NCBI GenBank assembly: GCA_964465065.1
Contig: CAYXHZ010000022.1
Location: 1 to 47,423 of the forward strand
Length of the DNA: 47,423 nt
Reading direction: 5' to 3'
Source: CAYMND01 sp964465065
GTDB lineage: Bacteria; Acidobacteriota; Aminicenantia; UBA2199
The translations under genes and the position numbers were made by a program. The notes under the pieces are model-generated. The model was not told where the DNA came from. It made no database searches and saw only the letters and a program-made list of their open reading frames with translations. Of this stretch, positions 31,996 through 40,237 are shown piece by piece; position 1 is the first letter of the stretch, and the number at the start of each line of letters is the position of its first letter.

Positions 31996-32889
31996 GTGAA
32001 CTCAGTGATTGTCTACTCGATGGTGACGATGGGAGTCATCGCGGCCTCGGCGGCGACGATTCTTTTCTTTGTGGCCAAAAAGTTCAGAGTGGATGAGGAT
32101 CCCCGTATCGACCAGGTGGCGGCCCTGTTGCCCGGTGCCAATTGCGGCGGCTGCGGTTTTCCCGGCTGCCGTGGTCTGGCCGAAGCCCTGGTCGGCGCTG
32201 CCGATCAGGGGGATATCTCTTCGCTGCGCTGCCCGGCCGGCGGCACGGAAACCATGACCCAGGTGGCCCAGATTCTCGGGCTGCAGGCTGCAGCGACGGA
32301 TCCGACGATCGCGGTTCTGCGCTGCCAGGGTAGCTGCGAACACGCCCCGGCCAAGCTTCGTTACCAGGGGGCGCAGAAGTGCGCCGTGGCCCATGCCCTG
32401 TTCGCCGGTGAAAACGGTTGCGCCTACGGCTGTCTGGGCCTGGGCGACTGCGTGTCGGCCTGCAAGTTCGACGCCCTGGCCATCGACGCCAAGACCGGCC
32501 TGCCGGTGACCGACGCCGCCAAGTGCGTCAGCTGCGGAGCCTGCGTCAAGGCCTGTCCGCGCCGGATCATCGAGATACGGCCGCGCGGCCGCAAAGACCG
32601 TCGCGTCTGGGTTTCCTGCATGAACAGGGAAAAGGGCGCTGTGGCCCGCAAGAACTGCGCCGTGGCCTGCATCGCCTGCGGCAAATGCGCCAAGACCTGT
32701 CCGGAGAAAGTCCAGGCCATCACGGTCGACAACAACCTGGCCTACATCGATTATAAAAAATGCATCGCCTGCGGCATGTGCGTGACGGTCTGTCCGACCG
32801 GAGCCATTCTGGCCACCTTCCCTCCGCCCAAGCCCAAAGAGCAGAGCGTTGACCAAGCAGCGGCCGGGAACGCGGCCGTCAAGGGGTAG
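31996..32889 (+). CDS. rnfB: Rnf complex subunit RnfB (ferredoxin-type iron-sulfur protein)
   Basis: A 297-residue subunit that accepts electrons from reduced ferredoxin. It has an N-terminal transmembrane helix (about 5-27). The Fe-S motif NCGGCGFPGC (C50, C53, C58) with a later Cys is the RnfB four-Cys site. Then come ferredoxin-type clusters (CLGLGDCVSACKFDAL, CVSCGACVKACP, CIACGKCAKTCP, CIACGMCVTVCP). I choose GTG 31996 because GAGGTGA at 31984-31990 is five bases upstream. The GTG at 31987 lies inside that ribosome site. B-first gene order differs from the clostridial CDGEAB order. Confidence 0.93.
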   Translation: MNSVIVYSMVTMGVIAASAATILFFVAKKFRVDEDPRIDQVAALLPGANCGGCGFPGCRGLAEALVGAADQGDISSLRCPAGGTETMTQVAQILGLQAAATDPTIAVLRCQGSCEHAPAKLRYQGAQKCAVAHALFAGENGCAYGCLGLGDCVSACKFDALAIDAKTGLPVTDAAKCVSCGACVKACPRRIIEIRPRGRKDRRVWVSCMNREKGAVARKNCAVACIACGKCAKTCPEKVQAITVDNNLAYIDYKKCIACGMCVTVCPTGAILATFPPPKPKEQSVDQAAAGNAAVKG

Positions 32890-32892
32890 AAG

Positions 32893-34233
32893 ATGAAACT
32901 GAAAACCTTCGCCATGGGTGGGGTTCATCCGCCCGAAAACAAACTGTCGGCCAGCGAGCCGATCCGGACGCTGCCGCTGCCCAAAGAGGTGGCCATCCTG
33001 CTCTCGCAGCACCTGGGCGCTCCGGCCAAGGCCGTGGTCGGCAAGGGGGACGTTGTCAAGGTCGGCACCCTGATCGGCAAAGGGGAGTCATTCATCTCCG
33101 CCAACGTGCACTCTTCGGTTTCCGGTACGGTGCAGCGCATCGACGAGGTGCTGGACGCCAGCGGCTACAAGAAGAGCGCCGTCATCATCTCTGTCGAGGG
33201 CGATGTCTGGGAAGACAGTATCGACCGCTCGCCGCAGTTCAAGCGGGGCTGCGCTCTCCAGCCGCAGCAGATCGTCGAGAAGATGAAGGAAATGGGCATT
33301 GTCGGTCTGGGCGGAGCCACGTTCCCGACCCAGGTCAAATACATGATGCCACCCGGCAAGAACGCCGACACCCTGATCATCAACGCCGTCGAATGCGAGC
33401 CCTACCTGACTTCCGATCACCGCCTGATGCTAGAAAAACCCGACGAGATCCTGGCCGGGGTCGAAATCATGATGAAGGCCGCCAAGGTCGGGAAGGCACT
33501 GATCGGCATCGAAGCCAACAAGCCCGATGCCATTGAGAAACTGACCCATGCCGCCGCCGATTACCCCGGTGTCCAGGTGGTGCCGCTCCGGGTCTGCTAC
33601 CCGCAAGGCGCCGAAAAGCAGCTGATCAAGGCTCTGCTCAACCGTGAAATCCCCAGCGGCAAGCTGCCGCTCGATGTCGGCTGTGTGGTCAACAATGTCG
33701 GTACCGCCTTCGCCATCTACGAAGCGGTGCAGAAGAACAAACCGCTCATCGAGCGGGTGGTGACCCTGACCGGCAAGAAGCTGCCCAAGACGGCCAATTT
33801 TATGGCCCGCATCGGCGTCATGGCCGACACCATGCTCGAGGCGCTGGGCCTGACCATGCCGGACGGTACGGCCAAGCTGATCAGCGGCGGACCGATGATG
33901 GGCAAGGCCGTCAGCTCCCTGACTATACCGATCACCAAGGGTACCTCGGGCATCGTCCTGCTGGACGAGACCGAAGCCGGCCGTGCCCCGGCCCGGAGCT
34001 GCATCCGCTGCGGACGGTGCGTCACGGTTTGCCCGATGGGTCTGTCCCCGTACTTCCTCAAGATCCTGGCCGACAAGGACCAGTTTGAAAGCTGCGAAAG
34101 CGAGCGCATCACCGACTGCATCGAATGCGGATCGTGCGCCTTCACCTGCCCGGCCGCGCTGCCGCTGCTCGATTACATCCGCTACGGCAAGACCACGGTC
34201 ATGCGGCTGATGCGGGAAAGGAGTCAAAAATGA
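32893..34233 (+). CDS. rnfC: Rnf complex subunit RnfC (NADH-binding flavin/iron-sulfur subunit)
   Basis: A 446-residue peripheral subunit that reduces NAD+. It has the N-terminal RnfC region (GGVHPPENKLSASEPIRTLPLP, HSSVSGTVQRI), a NuoF-like flavin/NADH fold (GLGGATFPTQVK, NAVECEPYLTSDHRLML), a SLBB-type part and two C-terminal [4Fe-4S] sites (CIRCGRCVTVCP, CIECGSCAFTCP). It starts three bases after rnfB, with AAGGGG upstream, and its stop overlaps the rnfD ATG. Confidence 0.95.
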   Translation: MKLKTFAMGGVHPPENKLSASEPIRTLPLPKEVAILLSQHLGAPAKAVVGKGDVVKVGTLIGKGESFISANVHSSVSGTVQRIDEVLDASGYKKSAVIISVEGDVWEDSIDRSPQFKRGCALQPQQIVEKMKEMGIVGLGGATFPTQVKYMMPPGKNADTLIINAVECEPYLTSDHRLMLEKPDEILAGVEIMMKAAKVGKALIGIEANKPDAIEKLTHAAADYPGVQVVPLRVCYPQGAEKQLIKALLNREIPSGKLPLDVGCVVNNVGTAFAIYEAVQKNKPLIERVVTLTGKKLPKTANFMARIGVMADTMLEALGLTMPDGTAKLISGGPMMGKAVSSLTIPITKGTSGIVLLDETEAGRAPARSCIRCGRCVTVCPMGLSPYFLKILADKDQFESCESERITDCIECGSCAFTCPAALPLLDYIRYGKTTVMRLMRERSQK

Positions 34234-35231
34234 GTGCCAATCAGAAACTGATCGTATCGCTATCGCCCCACGGCAAAGGCACCGATACCACCCAGAAAAT
34301 CATGTGGACGGTGGTCGTGGCCCTGCTGCCCGCCCTGTTCGCCGGCACCTGGGTCTTCGGCCTGGCCGCTCTGCGGGTCACCCTGCTGGCCGTCGTCTTC
34401 TGCATGGGGATCGAATATTTCGCCCAGCGCTTCCTGCTCAAGCGGGAAATCACCGTCAGCGACGGCAGCGCCGCCGTCACCGGCGTGCTGCTGGCCTTCA
34501 ACCTGCCGGCCGGCATACCCTGGTGGCAGCTTTTCGTCGGCTGTATCGCCGCCATCGGCGTCGCCAAGATGGCCTTCGGCGGTCTGGGCAGAAACCCCCT
34601 CAACCCCGCTCTGATCGGCCGGGCCTTCATGCTGGCCAGCTTCCCGGTGCAGATGACCAGCTGGCCGGTGCCCATGCAGAAACTGCTGTCCCTGAGCGTC
34701 GACGGTCGGACTTCGGCCACCCCGCTCGGGCTGCTCAAGGAGGCCAAGACCGGCGTGGCCGCCCTGGATCTGCCCAGCCACATGGACCTGTTTCTGGGCA
34801 AGGTCGGGGGCTGCATCGGCGAGATCTCGACCCTGGCCATCCTGATCGGCGGCGTCTACCTGCTGCTGCGCAAGGTCATCACCTGGCATATCCCGGTTTT
34901 TTACCTCTTGTCCCTGTTCTCGTTCACCGGCGCCCTGTGGCTGATGGATTCCCAGAAGTACGCCGACCCCCTGTTCCACATTCTGTCCGGCGGGGTCATG
35001 CTCGGCGCCTGGTTCATGGCCACCGACATGGTCACCAGCCCGATGACCGTCAAGGGGCAGATCCTGTTCGCGGTTCTGGGCGGCACCCTGTGCGGGGCCA
35101 TCCGCCTGTTCGGGGCCTACCCCGAGGGCTGTTCCTACTCCATCCTGATCATGAACGCCTTCGTTCCGCTGATCGACAAGATGCTCAAGCCCCGGGCTTT
35201 CGGCAAGGAGGTCAACTATGGCGGGCAATAA
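34230..35231 (+). CDS. rnfD: Rnf complex membrane subunit RnfD
   Basis: A 333-residue integral membrane flavoprotein of the RnfD/NqrB family and part of the ion-pumping core. About nine to ten hydrophobic segments are visible. T164 in the motif TSATPL is the expected attachment site for phosphoester-linked FMN. GGLGRNPLNPALIGRAF and DMVTSPMTVKGQ are strong family marks. AAAGGAG upstream; the start overlaps the rnfC stop (ATGA). The coding end overlaps rnfG by 14 bases. Confidence 0.95.
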   Translation: MSANQKLIVSLSPHGKGTDTTQKIMWTVVVALLPALFAGTWVFGLAALRVTLLAVVFCMGIEYFAQRFLLKREITVSDGSAAVTGVLLAFNLPAGIPWWQLFVGCIAAIGVAKMAFGGLGRNPLNPALIGRAFMLASFPVQMTSWPVPMQKLLSLSVDGRTSATPLGLLKEAKTGVAALDLPSHMDLFLGKVGGCIGEISTLAILIGGVYLLLRKVITWHIPVFYLLSLFSFTGALWLMDSQKYADPLFHILSGGVMLGAWFMATDMVTSPMTVKGQILFAVLGGTLCGAIRLFGAYPEGCSYSILIMNAFVPLIDKMLKPRAFGKEVNYGGQ

Positions 35232-35793
35232 ACTTCCGTCCACTTTCAAGAACATGTTTCTGATCCTGACCCTGATTTCGATCGTGGCCACCGTGGCCCT
35301 GGCCTACGTCTATCAGGCCACCCTCGAACCGCGCGCCCTGGTTGAAGTCAAGAAAACCGAGGCCGCCCTGATGAAAATTCTGCCCGAGTTCGACAACAAG
35401 CCGGTCGAGGAGAAATTCACCCTGCCCGAATTCGCCGATATCGAGTTCTATCCGGCCAAAAAAGGCGGACAGCCGGTCGGCTGGGCGATCAAGACCTTTT
35501 CGGACAACGGATTCGATTCCCGCATCTGGATCCTGGTCGGTTTCGACCTCAACCGGAACATCATCGACACCCAGGTGCTGGCTCAGACGGAAACTCCCGG
35601 CCTGGGCGCCAAACTGGGCACCGACAAATTCCGCAACCAGTTCAAGGGTAAAAATCCGGCCGAATTCAAACTGCAGGTCAAGAAAGACGGTGGCAGCGTC
35701 GATGCCCTGACGGCGGCCACCATCAGCTCCAGAGCCTTTTGCGAAGCGCTCGACAAAGCGGTCCAGGCCCTGGAAAAGGGAGGTGCCAAATGA
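35218..35793 (+). CDS. rnfG: Rnf complex subunit RnfG (FMN-binding)
   Basis: A 191-residue subunit with one N-terminal membrane helix (about 12-30) and a periplasmic FMN-binding domain. ETPGLGAKLGTDKFRNQFKG is a clear family mark. The flavinylation site reads D162-A-L-T-A-A-T168-I-S, so T168 is the expected FMN-linked residue. The usual [ST]GAT core appears here as TAAT. It lies between rnfD (14-base overlap) and rnfE (ATGA overlap). Confidence 0.93.
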   Translation: MAGNKLPSTFKNMFLILTLISIVATVALAYVYQATLEPRALVEVKKTEAALMKILPEFDNKPVEEKFTLPEFADIEFYPAKKGGQPVGWAIKTFSDNGFDSRIWILVGFDLNRNIIDTQVLAQTETPGLGAKLGTDKFRNQFKGKNPAEFKLQVKKDGGSVDALTAATISSRAFCEALDKAVQALEKGGAK

Positions 35794-36383
35794 AACTGGC
35801 CCAGGAATTCTATCGTGGCATTGTCAAAGAGAATCCCACGTTCGCCCTGCTCATCGGCATGTGTCCGCCGCTGGGTGTCACCACCTCGGTGCTCAACGGC
35901 ATGGGCATGGGCCTGGCCACCACCGCGGTGCTGATCGGCTCGAACATGGTCATCGCCCTGATCAAGAACATCATCCCCGACAAGGTCCGCCTGCCGGCCT
36001 TCCTGGTGGTCATCGCCAGCTTCGTGACCATCATCGACCTGTCCATGGGTGCCTACACGCCGGACCTGCACGCCCAGCTCGGCGTTTTTCTGCCCCTGAT
36101 CGTGGTCAACTGCATCATCCTGGCCCGGGCCGAGGCCTACGCCTCCAAAAACGGGGTCCTGGCCTCGGCGCTCGACGGCCTGGTCATCGGTCTGGGCTTC
36201 ACTATCGCCCTGATGATCATCGGCTGTTTCCGCGAGCTGCTCGGCTCCGGTTCGATCTTCGGCATTCCCGTTCTGGCCGAAGACGCCACCACGATTCTCA
36301 TCTTCATCCTGCCCGCCGGCGCCTTTATCACCCTGGGTTTTCTGATCGCCACCATCAACCGGCTGATGAAGCGCTTCCAGTAA
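35790..36383 (+). CDS. rnfE: Rnf complex membrane subunit RnfE
   Basis: A 197-residue membrane protein with six predicted helices, homologous to NqrD and to RnfA. Family marks are ENPTFALLIGMCPPLGVTTS near the N-terminus and LGVFLPLIVVNCIILARAEAYA in the middle. The conserved cysteines in GMCPPLG and VNCIIL are those proposed to hold a membrane-embedded [2Fe-2S] cluster with RnfA. Starts inside the rnfG stop. Confidence 0.94.
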   Translation: MKLAQEFYRGIVKENPTFALLIGMCPPLGVTTSVLNGMGMGLATTAVLIGSNMVIALIKNIIPDKVRLPAFLVVIASFVTIIDLSMGAYTPDLHAQLGVFLPLIVVNCIILARAEAYASKNGVLASALDGLVIGLGFTIALMIIGCFRELLGSGSIFGIPVLAEDATTILIFILPAGAFITLGFLIATINRLMKRFQ

Positions 36384-36396
36384 GGAGGGCACCGTC

Positions 36397-36969
36397 ATGG
36401 AATACATCGCCATTATCTTCACGTCGATTTTCGTCAACAACGTCATATTCGCCCAGTTTCTGGGCATGTGCCCCTTCCTGGGCGTCAGCAACAAGGTCAA
36501 GACGGCCATCGGCATGAGCGCCGCCGTCACCTTCGTCATGGTGCTGGCCACCGTGTCCACCTTCCTGATCCAGGTCAAGGTGTTGGACTGGCTGGGCATC
36601 GGCTACCTGCAGACCATCGTCTTCATCGTGGTCATCGCCGCTCTGGTGCAGATGGTCGAACTGATCCTGAAAAAGGTCAGTCAGCCCCTTTACCAGGCCC
36701 TGGGCATCTTTCTGCCCCTGATTACGACCAACTGCGCCATCCTGGGCACCACGGTGCTGGTCTTCAAGAAACACCTGAACCTGATCACCGGCACCCTGTA
36801 CGCCTTCGGCACGGCCCTCGGCTTCGGCCTGGCCATCGTCATCTTTGCCGGTATCCGGGAAAAGATGGATCTGATGGACGTGCCCGAGGCCATGAAGGGA
36901 GCGCCCATCGCCCTGATCACCTCCGGTCTGCTGGCCCTGGCCTTCATGGGCTTCTCCGGGATGGGTTGA
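36397..36969 (+). CDS. rnfA: Rnf complex membrane subunit RnfA
   Basis: A 190-residue membrane protein with six helices, homologous to NqrE. The motifs VNNVIFAQFLGMCPFLGVSNK and LGIFLPLITTNCAILG hold the pair of Cys that, with those of RnfE, form the intramembrane iron-sulfur site. It begins 13 bases after rnfE with GGAGG upstream. It is the last gene of the operon, followed by a hairpin at 36978. Confidence 0.95.
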   Translation: MEYIAIIFTSIFVNNVIFAQFLGMCPFLGVSNKVKTAIGMSAAVTFVMVLATVSTFLIQVKVLDWLGIGYLQTIVFIVVIAALVQMVELILKKVSQPLYQALGIFLPLITTNCAILGTTVLVFKKHLNLITGTLYAFGTALGFGLAIVIFAGIREKMDLMDVPEAMKGAPIALITSGLLALAFMGFSGMG

Positions 36970-36977
36970 GGAGGAAG

Positions 36978-37010
36978 AATAGGTCCAATAGGACATATAG
37001 GACCTATTTT
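36978..37010 (+). terminator. Hairpin/terminator after rnfA built of GGACC-type short repeats
   Basis: A perfect 9-bp stem (AATAGGTCC / GGACCTATT) with a 13-base loop ends in TTTT. The loop itself contains a further unit (AATAGGACATATA), so the element reads as three iterations of an ATAGG(T/A)C-like word. It begins nine bases after the rnfA stop and ends 13 bases before the next ATG. Confidence 0.55.
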
Positions 37011-37022
37011 GCTGGTGAGATC

Positions 37023-38756
37023 ATGAAAAGAGCGATTGCGCTTAGCGTCTGGCTGCTGCTCCGGTTGTGGCCGCAGGCCGGTCTCGCCGCTGCCGTCAGT
37101 CCGCTTCCCGCCGAGCTGGTGCTCCGGAACGGCTTTATCCATACCGTCGACGAGCGCCTGCCGCAGGCCTCGGCCGTGGCCGTCCGTGCCGGCCGGCTGG
37201 TTTACGTCGGCGACGAGCGGGGTTGCGCCGCCTTCATCGGTCCGCAGACCCGGGTGGTCGATCTGGCCGGCCGTCTGGTGCTGCCGGGATTTTTCGACAG
37301 CCATTGCCACGCCATCAGCGCCTTCAAACATTTCTACGAGATCAGCCTCAACGGCATCGATTCCCTGGACGGCTACCTGCAGGCCATCCGCGACTTCGTA
37401 CGCGCCAACCCCGATGTCGCCTACATCCGCGGCCGCGGCTGGAAGAATACCCTGTTTGCCAAGACCGGACCCGACTGCCGGCTTCTCGATGGCATCGTCG
37501 CGCACATCCCGGTCGTGCTGTCCTCCGAGGACGGCCATTCCAAATGGGTGAACTCCAAGGCGCTGGAACTGGCCGGGATCGACGCCGGCAGCGCCGATCC
37601 GCCGGGCGGGGTCATCGAACGCGACGCTCAGACCGGCCGGCCCACCGGCACCCTGCGCGAATCGGCCGCCGACCTGGTCGCTGCGCTCATTCCGGCCTAC
37701 ACTGTAGAGGAGCTGCGGAAAGGTCTGCTGGCCTATCAGGATATGGCCCTGGCTTTCGGCATCACCGGCATTCACGACGCCTCGCTGGACGCCGGCAGCA
37801 ACGATATCGAGGCCTACCGCGGTCTTGACGGGGAGAAACGCCTCAAACTGCGGGTGCGCGCCTCGCTATATGCCGATCCGGCCAAGGGGCTGGAGCAGAT
37901 CGCGGCCCTGCTGGCCGAACGCAAACGCAACGATTCCAAGCGCTTCGGCACCGGCGGCGTCAAGCTGTTCATGGACGGGGTGGTCGAAGGCAGCACCGCC
38001 TTTCTGAAAGAGCCGTACCGGCACCTGCCCGGTTTCCGTTCCCGGCTGCTCTGGGAAGTTCAGGCACTGAACCGCTTCTGCGCCGAGATCGACCGGCTCG
38101 GTTTCCAGATCCATGTCCATTCCATCGGCGACGCCGCCACTTCCGCCATGCTCGACGCCCTGGCCCATGCCCGTTGTCAGAACGGCCGCCGGGACTCGCG
38201 GCACGCCATCACCCACCTGCAGCTGGTCGACGCCGTCGATATCGCCCGTTTCGCCGAGTTGGGCGTGGTGGCCGTGCCGCAGCCGTACTGGTTCAAGAAG
38301 GACGAGTATTATTTCGATATTCAGCTGCCCTACCTGGGTCGGAAACGGGCCGATGAAGAGTACCCGCTGCGCAGTTTTTTTTCGGCCGCTGTCGTCGTGG
38401 CCTCAGCCAGCGATTACCCGGTGACCATTCCCTGCAACCCACTGCTGGCCATCGAGACCGGCATCAGCCGCTGCGAACCGGGGGAAAGCGACCCCGCCAA
38501 GGCCCTGTGGCCGCAGGAAGGGGTCAGTCTGTCACAGATGATCGAAAGCTTCACCCTGGGCGGTGCCCGGGCCAATTTTCTGGAGACGGAAACCGGCTCG
38601 ATCAGTCTGGACAAATCGGCCGACCTGATCGTGCTGGACCGCAACCTGTTCGAAATTCCAGTCCGCGAGATCCATCGGGCCAAGGTGCTGCTGACCCTGC
38701 TGGAGGGGCAGGCGGTTTACGGAGAACTCTCCGGGTTGGACCGTCAGAGCCGGTAG
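37023..38756 (+). CDS. YtcJ-like amidohydrolase (metal-dependent hydrolase), exported
   Basis: A 577-residue enzyme of the amidohydrolase superfamily, YtcJ/AepA type, with a signal peptide (1-23). The metal-site residues are complete: DSHCHAI (HxH), a central Lys in VKLFMDGVVEG, HVHSIGD, ITHLQLV and ASASDYPV (final Asp). Such enzymes hydrolyse amide or formyl bonds; the substrate is unknown. The start at 37023 has GGTGAG upstream. Its 3' end overlaps the convergent SDR gene by 13 bases. It may be transcribed from read-through past the rnf hairpin. Confidence 0.88.
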   Translation: MKRAIALSVWLLLRLWPQAGLAAAVSPLPAELVLRNGFIHTVDERLPQASAVAVRAGRLVYVGDERGCAAFIGPQTRVVDLAGRLVLPGFFDSHCHAISAFKHFYEISLNGIDSLDGYLQAIRDFVRANPDVAYIRGRGWKNTLFAKTGPDCRLLDGIVAHIPVVLSSEDGHSKWVNSKALELAGIDAGSADPPGGVIERDAQTGRPTGTLRESAADLVAALIPAYTVEELRKGLLAYQDMALAFGITGIHDASLDAGSNDIEAYRGLDGEKRLKLRVRASLYADPAKGLEQIAALLAERKRNDSKRFGTGGVKLFMDGVVEGSTAFLKEPYRHLPGFRSRLLWEVQALNRFCAEIDRLGFQIHVHSIGDAATSAMLDALAHARCQNGRRDSRHAITHLQLVDAVDIARFAELGVVAVPQPYWFKKDEYYFDIQLPYLGRKRADEEYPLRSFFSAAVVVASASDYPVTIPCNPLLAIETGISRCEPGESDPAKALWPQEGVSLSQMIESFTLGGARANFLETETGSISLDKSADLIVLDRNLFEIPVREIHRAKVLLTLLEGQAVYGELSGLDRQSR

Positions 38757-39553
38757 TGCCCGGCCAGCATCGCCTCGTACCACCGTGCCGGCAGGATCCG
38801 TTTCAGCCAGACGGCCAGGCGCTGTTCGAACGAGGCGGTGACGTAGCGGACGGTCGGTGATTTCTTGTCGACCAGCCTGGCCATCAGCTTGGCGGCCACG
38901 ATGGTCTCCAGACCGCCGTTCTCGTCCTTTTCGATTTGGGCCATGCTCTCTTTGAATTGTTCGTAGTAGGGGGAAGCGGGCTCCTGGCTGCGGGCGATCT
39001 TCTGGCGCCGGGCGGTGAACTCGGTGCGGAAGTCGCCGGGGTTGACCAGGGTGGCGTGAATGCCCGAGCCTTTGAGCTCCATGCGCAGCGATTCGGTCAG
39101 GCCTTCGAGGGCGAATTTGCTGGCGCTGTAGAAGCCCTGGAAGGGCAGGCCCATCAGGCCGCCGACGGAGCTGACGGTGATGATCAGGCCGCTGCTCTGT
39201 CGGCGCATGACCGGCAGCAGGGTGCGGATGCAGTTGAAGGTGCCGAAGAAATTGATTTCCATCTGCTGGCGGGCCGCCTCCATTTCCGTCTCCTCGACGG
39301 GACCGGCGATACCCATTCCGGCGCAGTTGATCAGGACGTCGATGCGGCCGTTTTCCGCGACGATGCCGCCTACGGCCTGCTCGAGGGCCTGGGCGTCGGT
39401 GATGTCGCAGGGGATGGCCGTGAATTGCCTGGTTTCTTCGGCTTTGGGGTGGCGGCTGAGCCCGAAAACCCGATGGCCGCAGGCGGCCAGGTGTTCGGCA
39501 CAGGTCCAGCCGATGCCGGAAGACGTTCCGGTGATGAGAATGACTTTTTTCAT
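38744..39553 (-). CDS. Short-chain dehydrogenase/reductase (classical SDR)
   Basis: A 269-residue NAD(P)-dependent oxidoreductase. Marks: TGTSSGIG (cofactor loop), NCAGMG, catalytic Ser in VSSVGG and Y-S-A-S-K in FQGFYSASKFALEG, and VNPGDFRTEF. R in GLSRHPK suggests NADP(H) preference. The C-terminal stretch (RYVTASFEQRLAVWLKRILP) may contact membranes, as in SDRs acting on lipids or sterols; this is speculative. The ATG at 39553 has GAGGTC upstream. Confidence 0.9.
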   Translation of the reverse strand: MKKVILITGTSSGIGWTCAEHLAACGHRVFGLSRHPKAEETRQFTAIPCDITDAQALEQAVGGIVAENGRIDVLINCAGMGIAGPVEETEMEAARQQMEINFFGTFNCIRTLLPVMRRQSSGLIITVSSVGGLMGLPFQGFYSASKFALEGLTESLRMELKGSGIHATLVNPGDFRTEFTARRQKIARSQEPASPYYEQFKESMAQIEKDENGGLETIVAAKLMARLVDKKSPTVRYVTASFEQRLAVWLKRILPARWYEAMLAGHYRL

Positions 39554-39813
39554 TTGACCTCGTTTGGGCTTGCAGTAGAACCGTATTCTACCACACTTCC
39601 GCCGTTTGGTCCCGGCCGGTGAGTCCAGCCTGGAACCGAGAAAATGTGATGAAAAACCCTGTGGATGACTCGAGCTAGAGCATTGCCGCTTTTTATGATG
39701 ATCCGGACTGGACAAACGACCTCGGATTACGGGAAAGTGGTGGAAATATCTGATAGAATCCGCTGGTAAATATTGCTTTTCGGGGATTTTCCTGAGTTGT
39801 GTGGAGGTGTCTG

Positions 39814-40167
39814 GTGAACGAGATGATTCAGGAGCGGCTGGTATTCAAGACATCGGGACGCTTCGTGTTCGTATCGATGGAGGAGATCGACTGGATGGAA
39901 GCCGAAGGCAATTACGTGCGCGTCTACCGGGGCAAGGAACGCTACCTGATCCGGGAGACCATGGCCGGTATGGAGTCCCGCCTGGACAAAGAACGTTTCA
40001 TCCGGGTCAACCGCTCCATCATCGTCAACATCGAACGCATCCGCGAGCTCAAGAGTTACCGTCCATACGGGATTCAGGTCGTCCTGGACAACGAAAAAAG
40101 CTGGAAATGGGGCCGGCGCTACCGGTCCAATCTGGACGTGCTGATGAAACGTTTCCGGCCGAGCTGA
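39814..40167 (+). CDS. Stand-alone LytTR-type DNA-binding regulator
   Basis: A 117-residue protein that is essentially one LytTR domain. Marks are FVSMEEIDWMEAEGNYVRVY, YLIRETMAGMESRLD and RFIRVNRSIIVNIERI. There is no receiver domain or membrane anchor, so the input signal is unknown; it may act constitutively or through a partner. GTG start at 39814 with GGAGGT at 39803-39808. It lies 70 bases before the choloylglycine-hydrolase-family gene and may control it. Confidence 0.88.
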   Translation: MNEMIQERLVFKTSGRFVFVSMEEIDWMEAEGNYVRVYRGKERYLIRETMAGMESRLDKERFIRVNRSIIVNIERIRELKSYRPYGIQVVLDNEKSWKWGRRYRSNLDVLMKRFRPS

Positions 40168-40237
40168 ACCGTTTTGAACAGGTCGGCAACTTTCGGCCCG
40201 GTCGCTGGTCGGATGGTATGACGAAAAGGAGCGCAGA

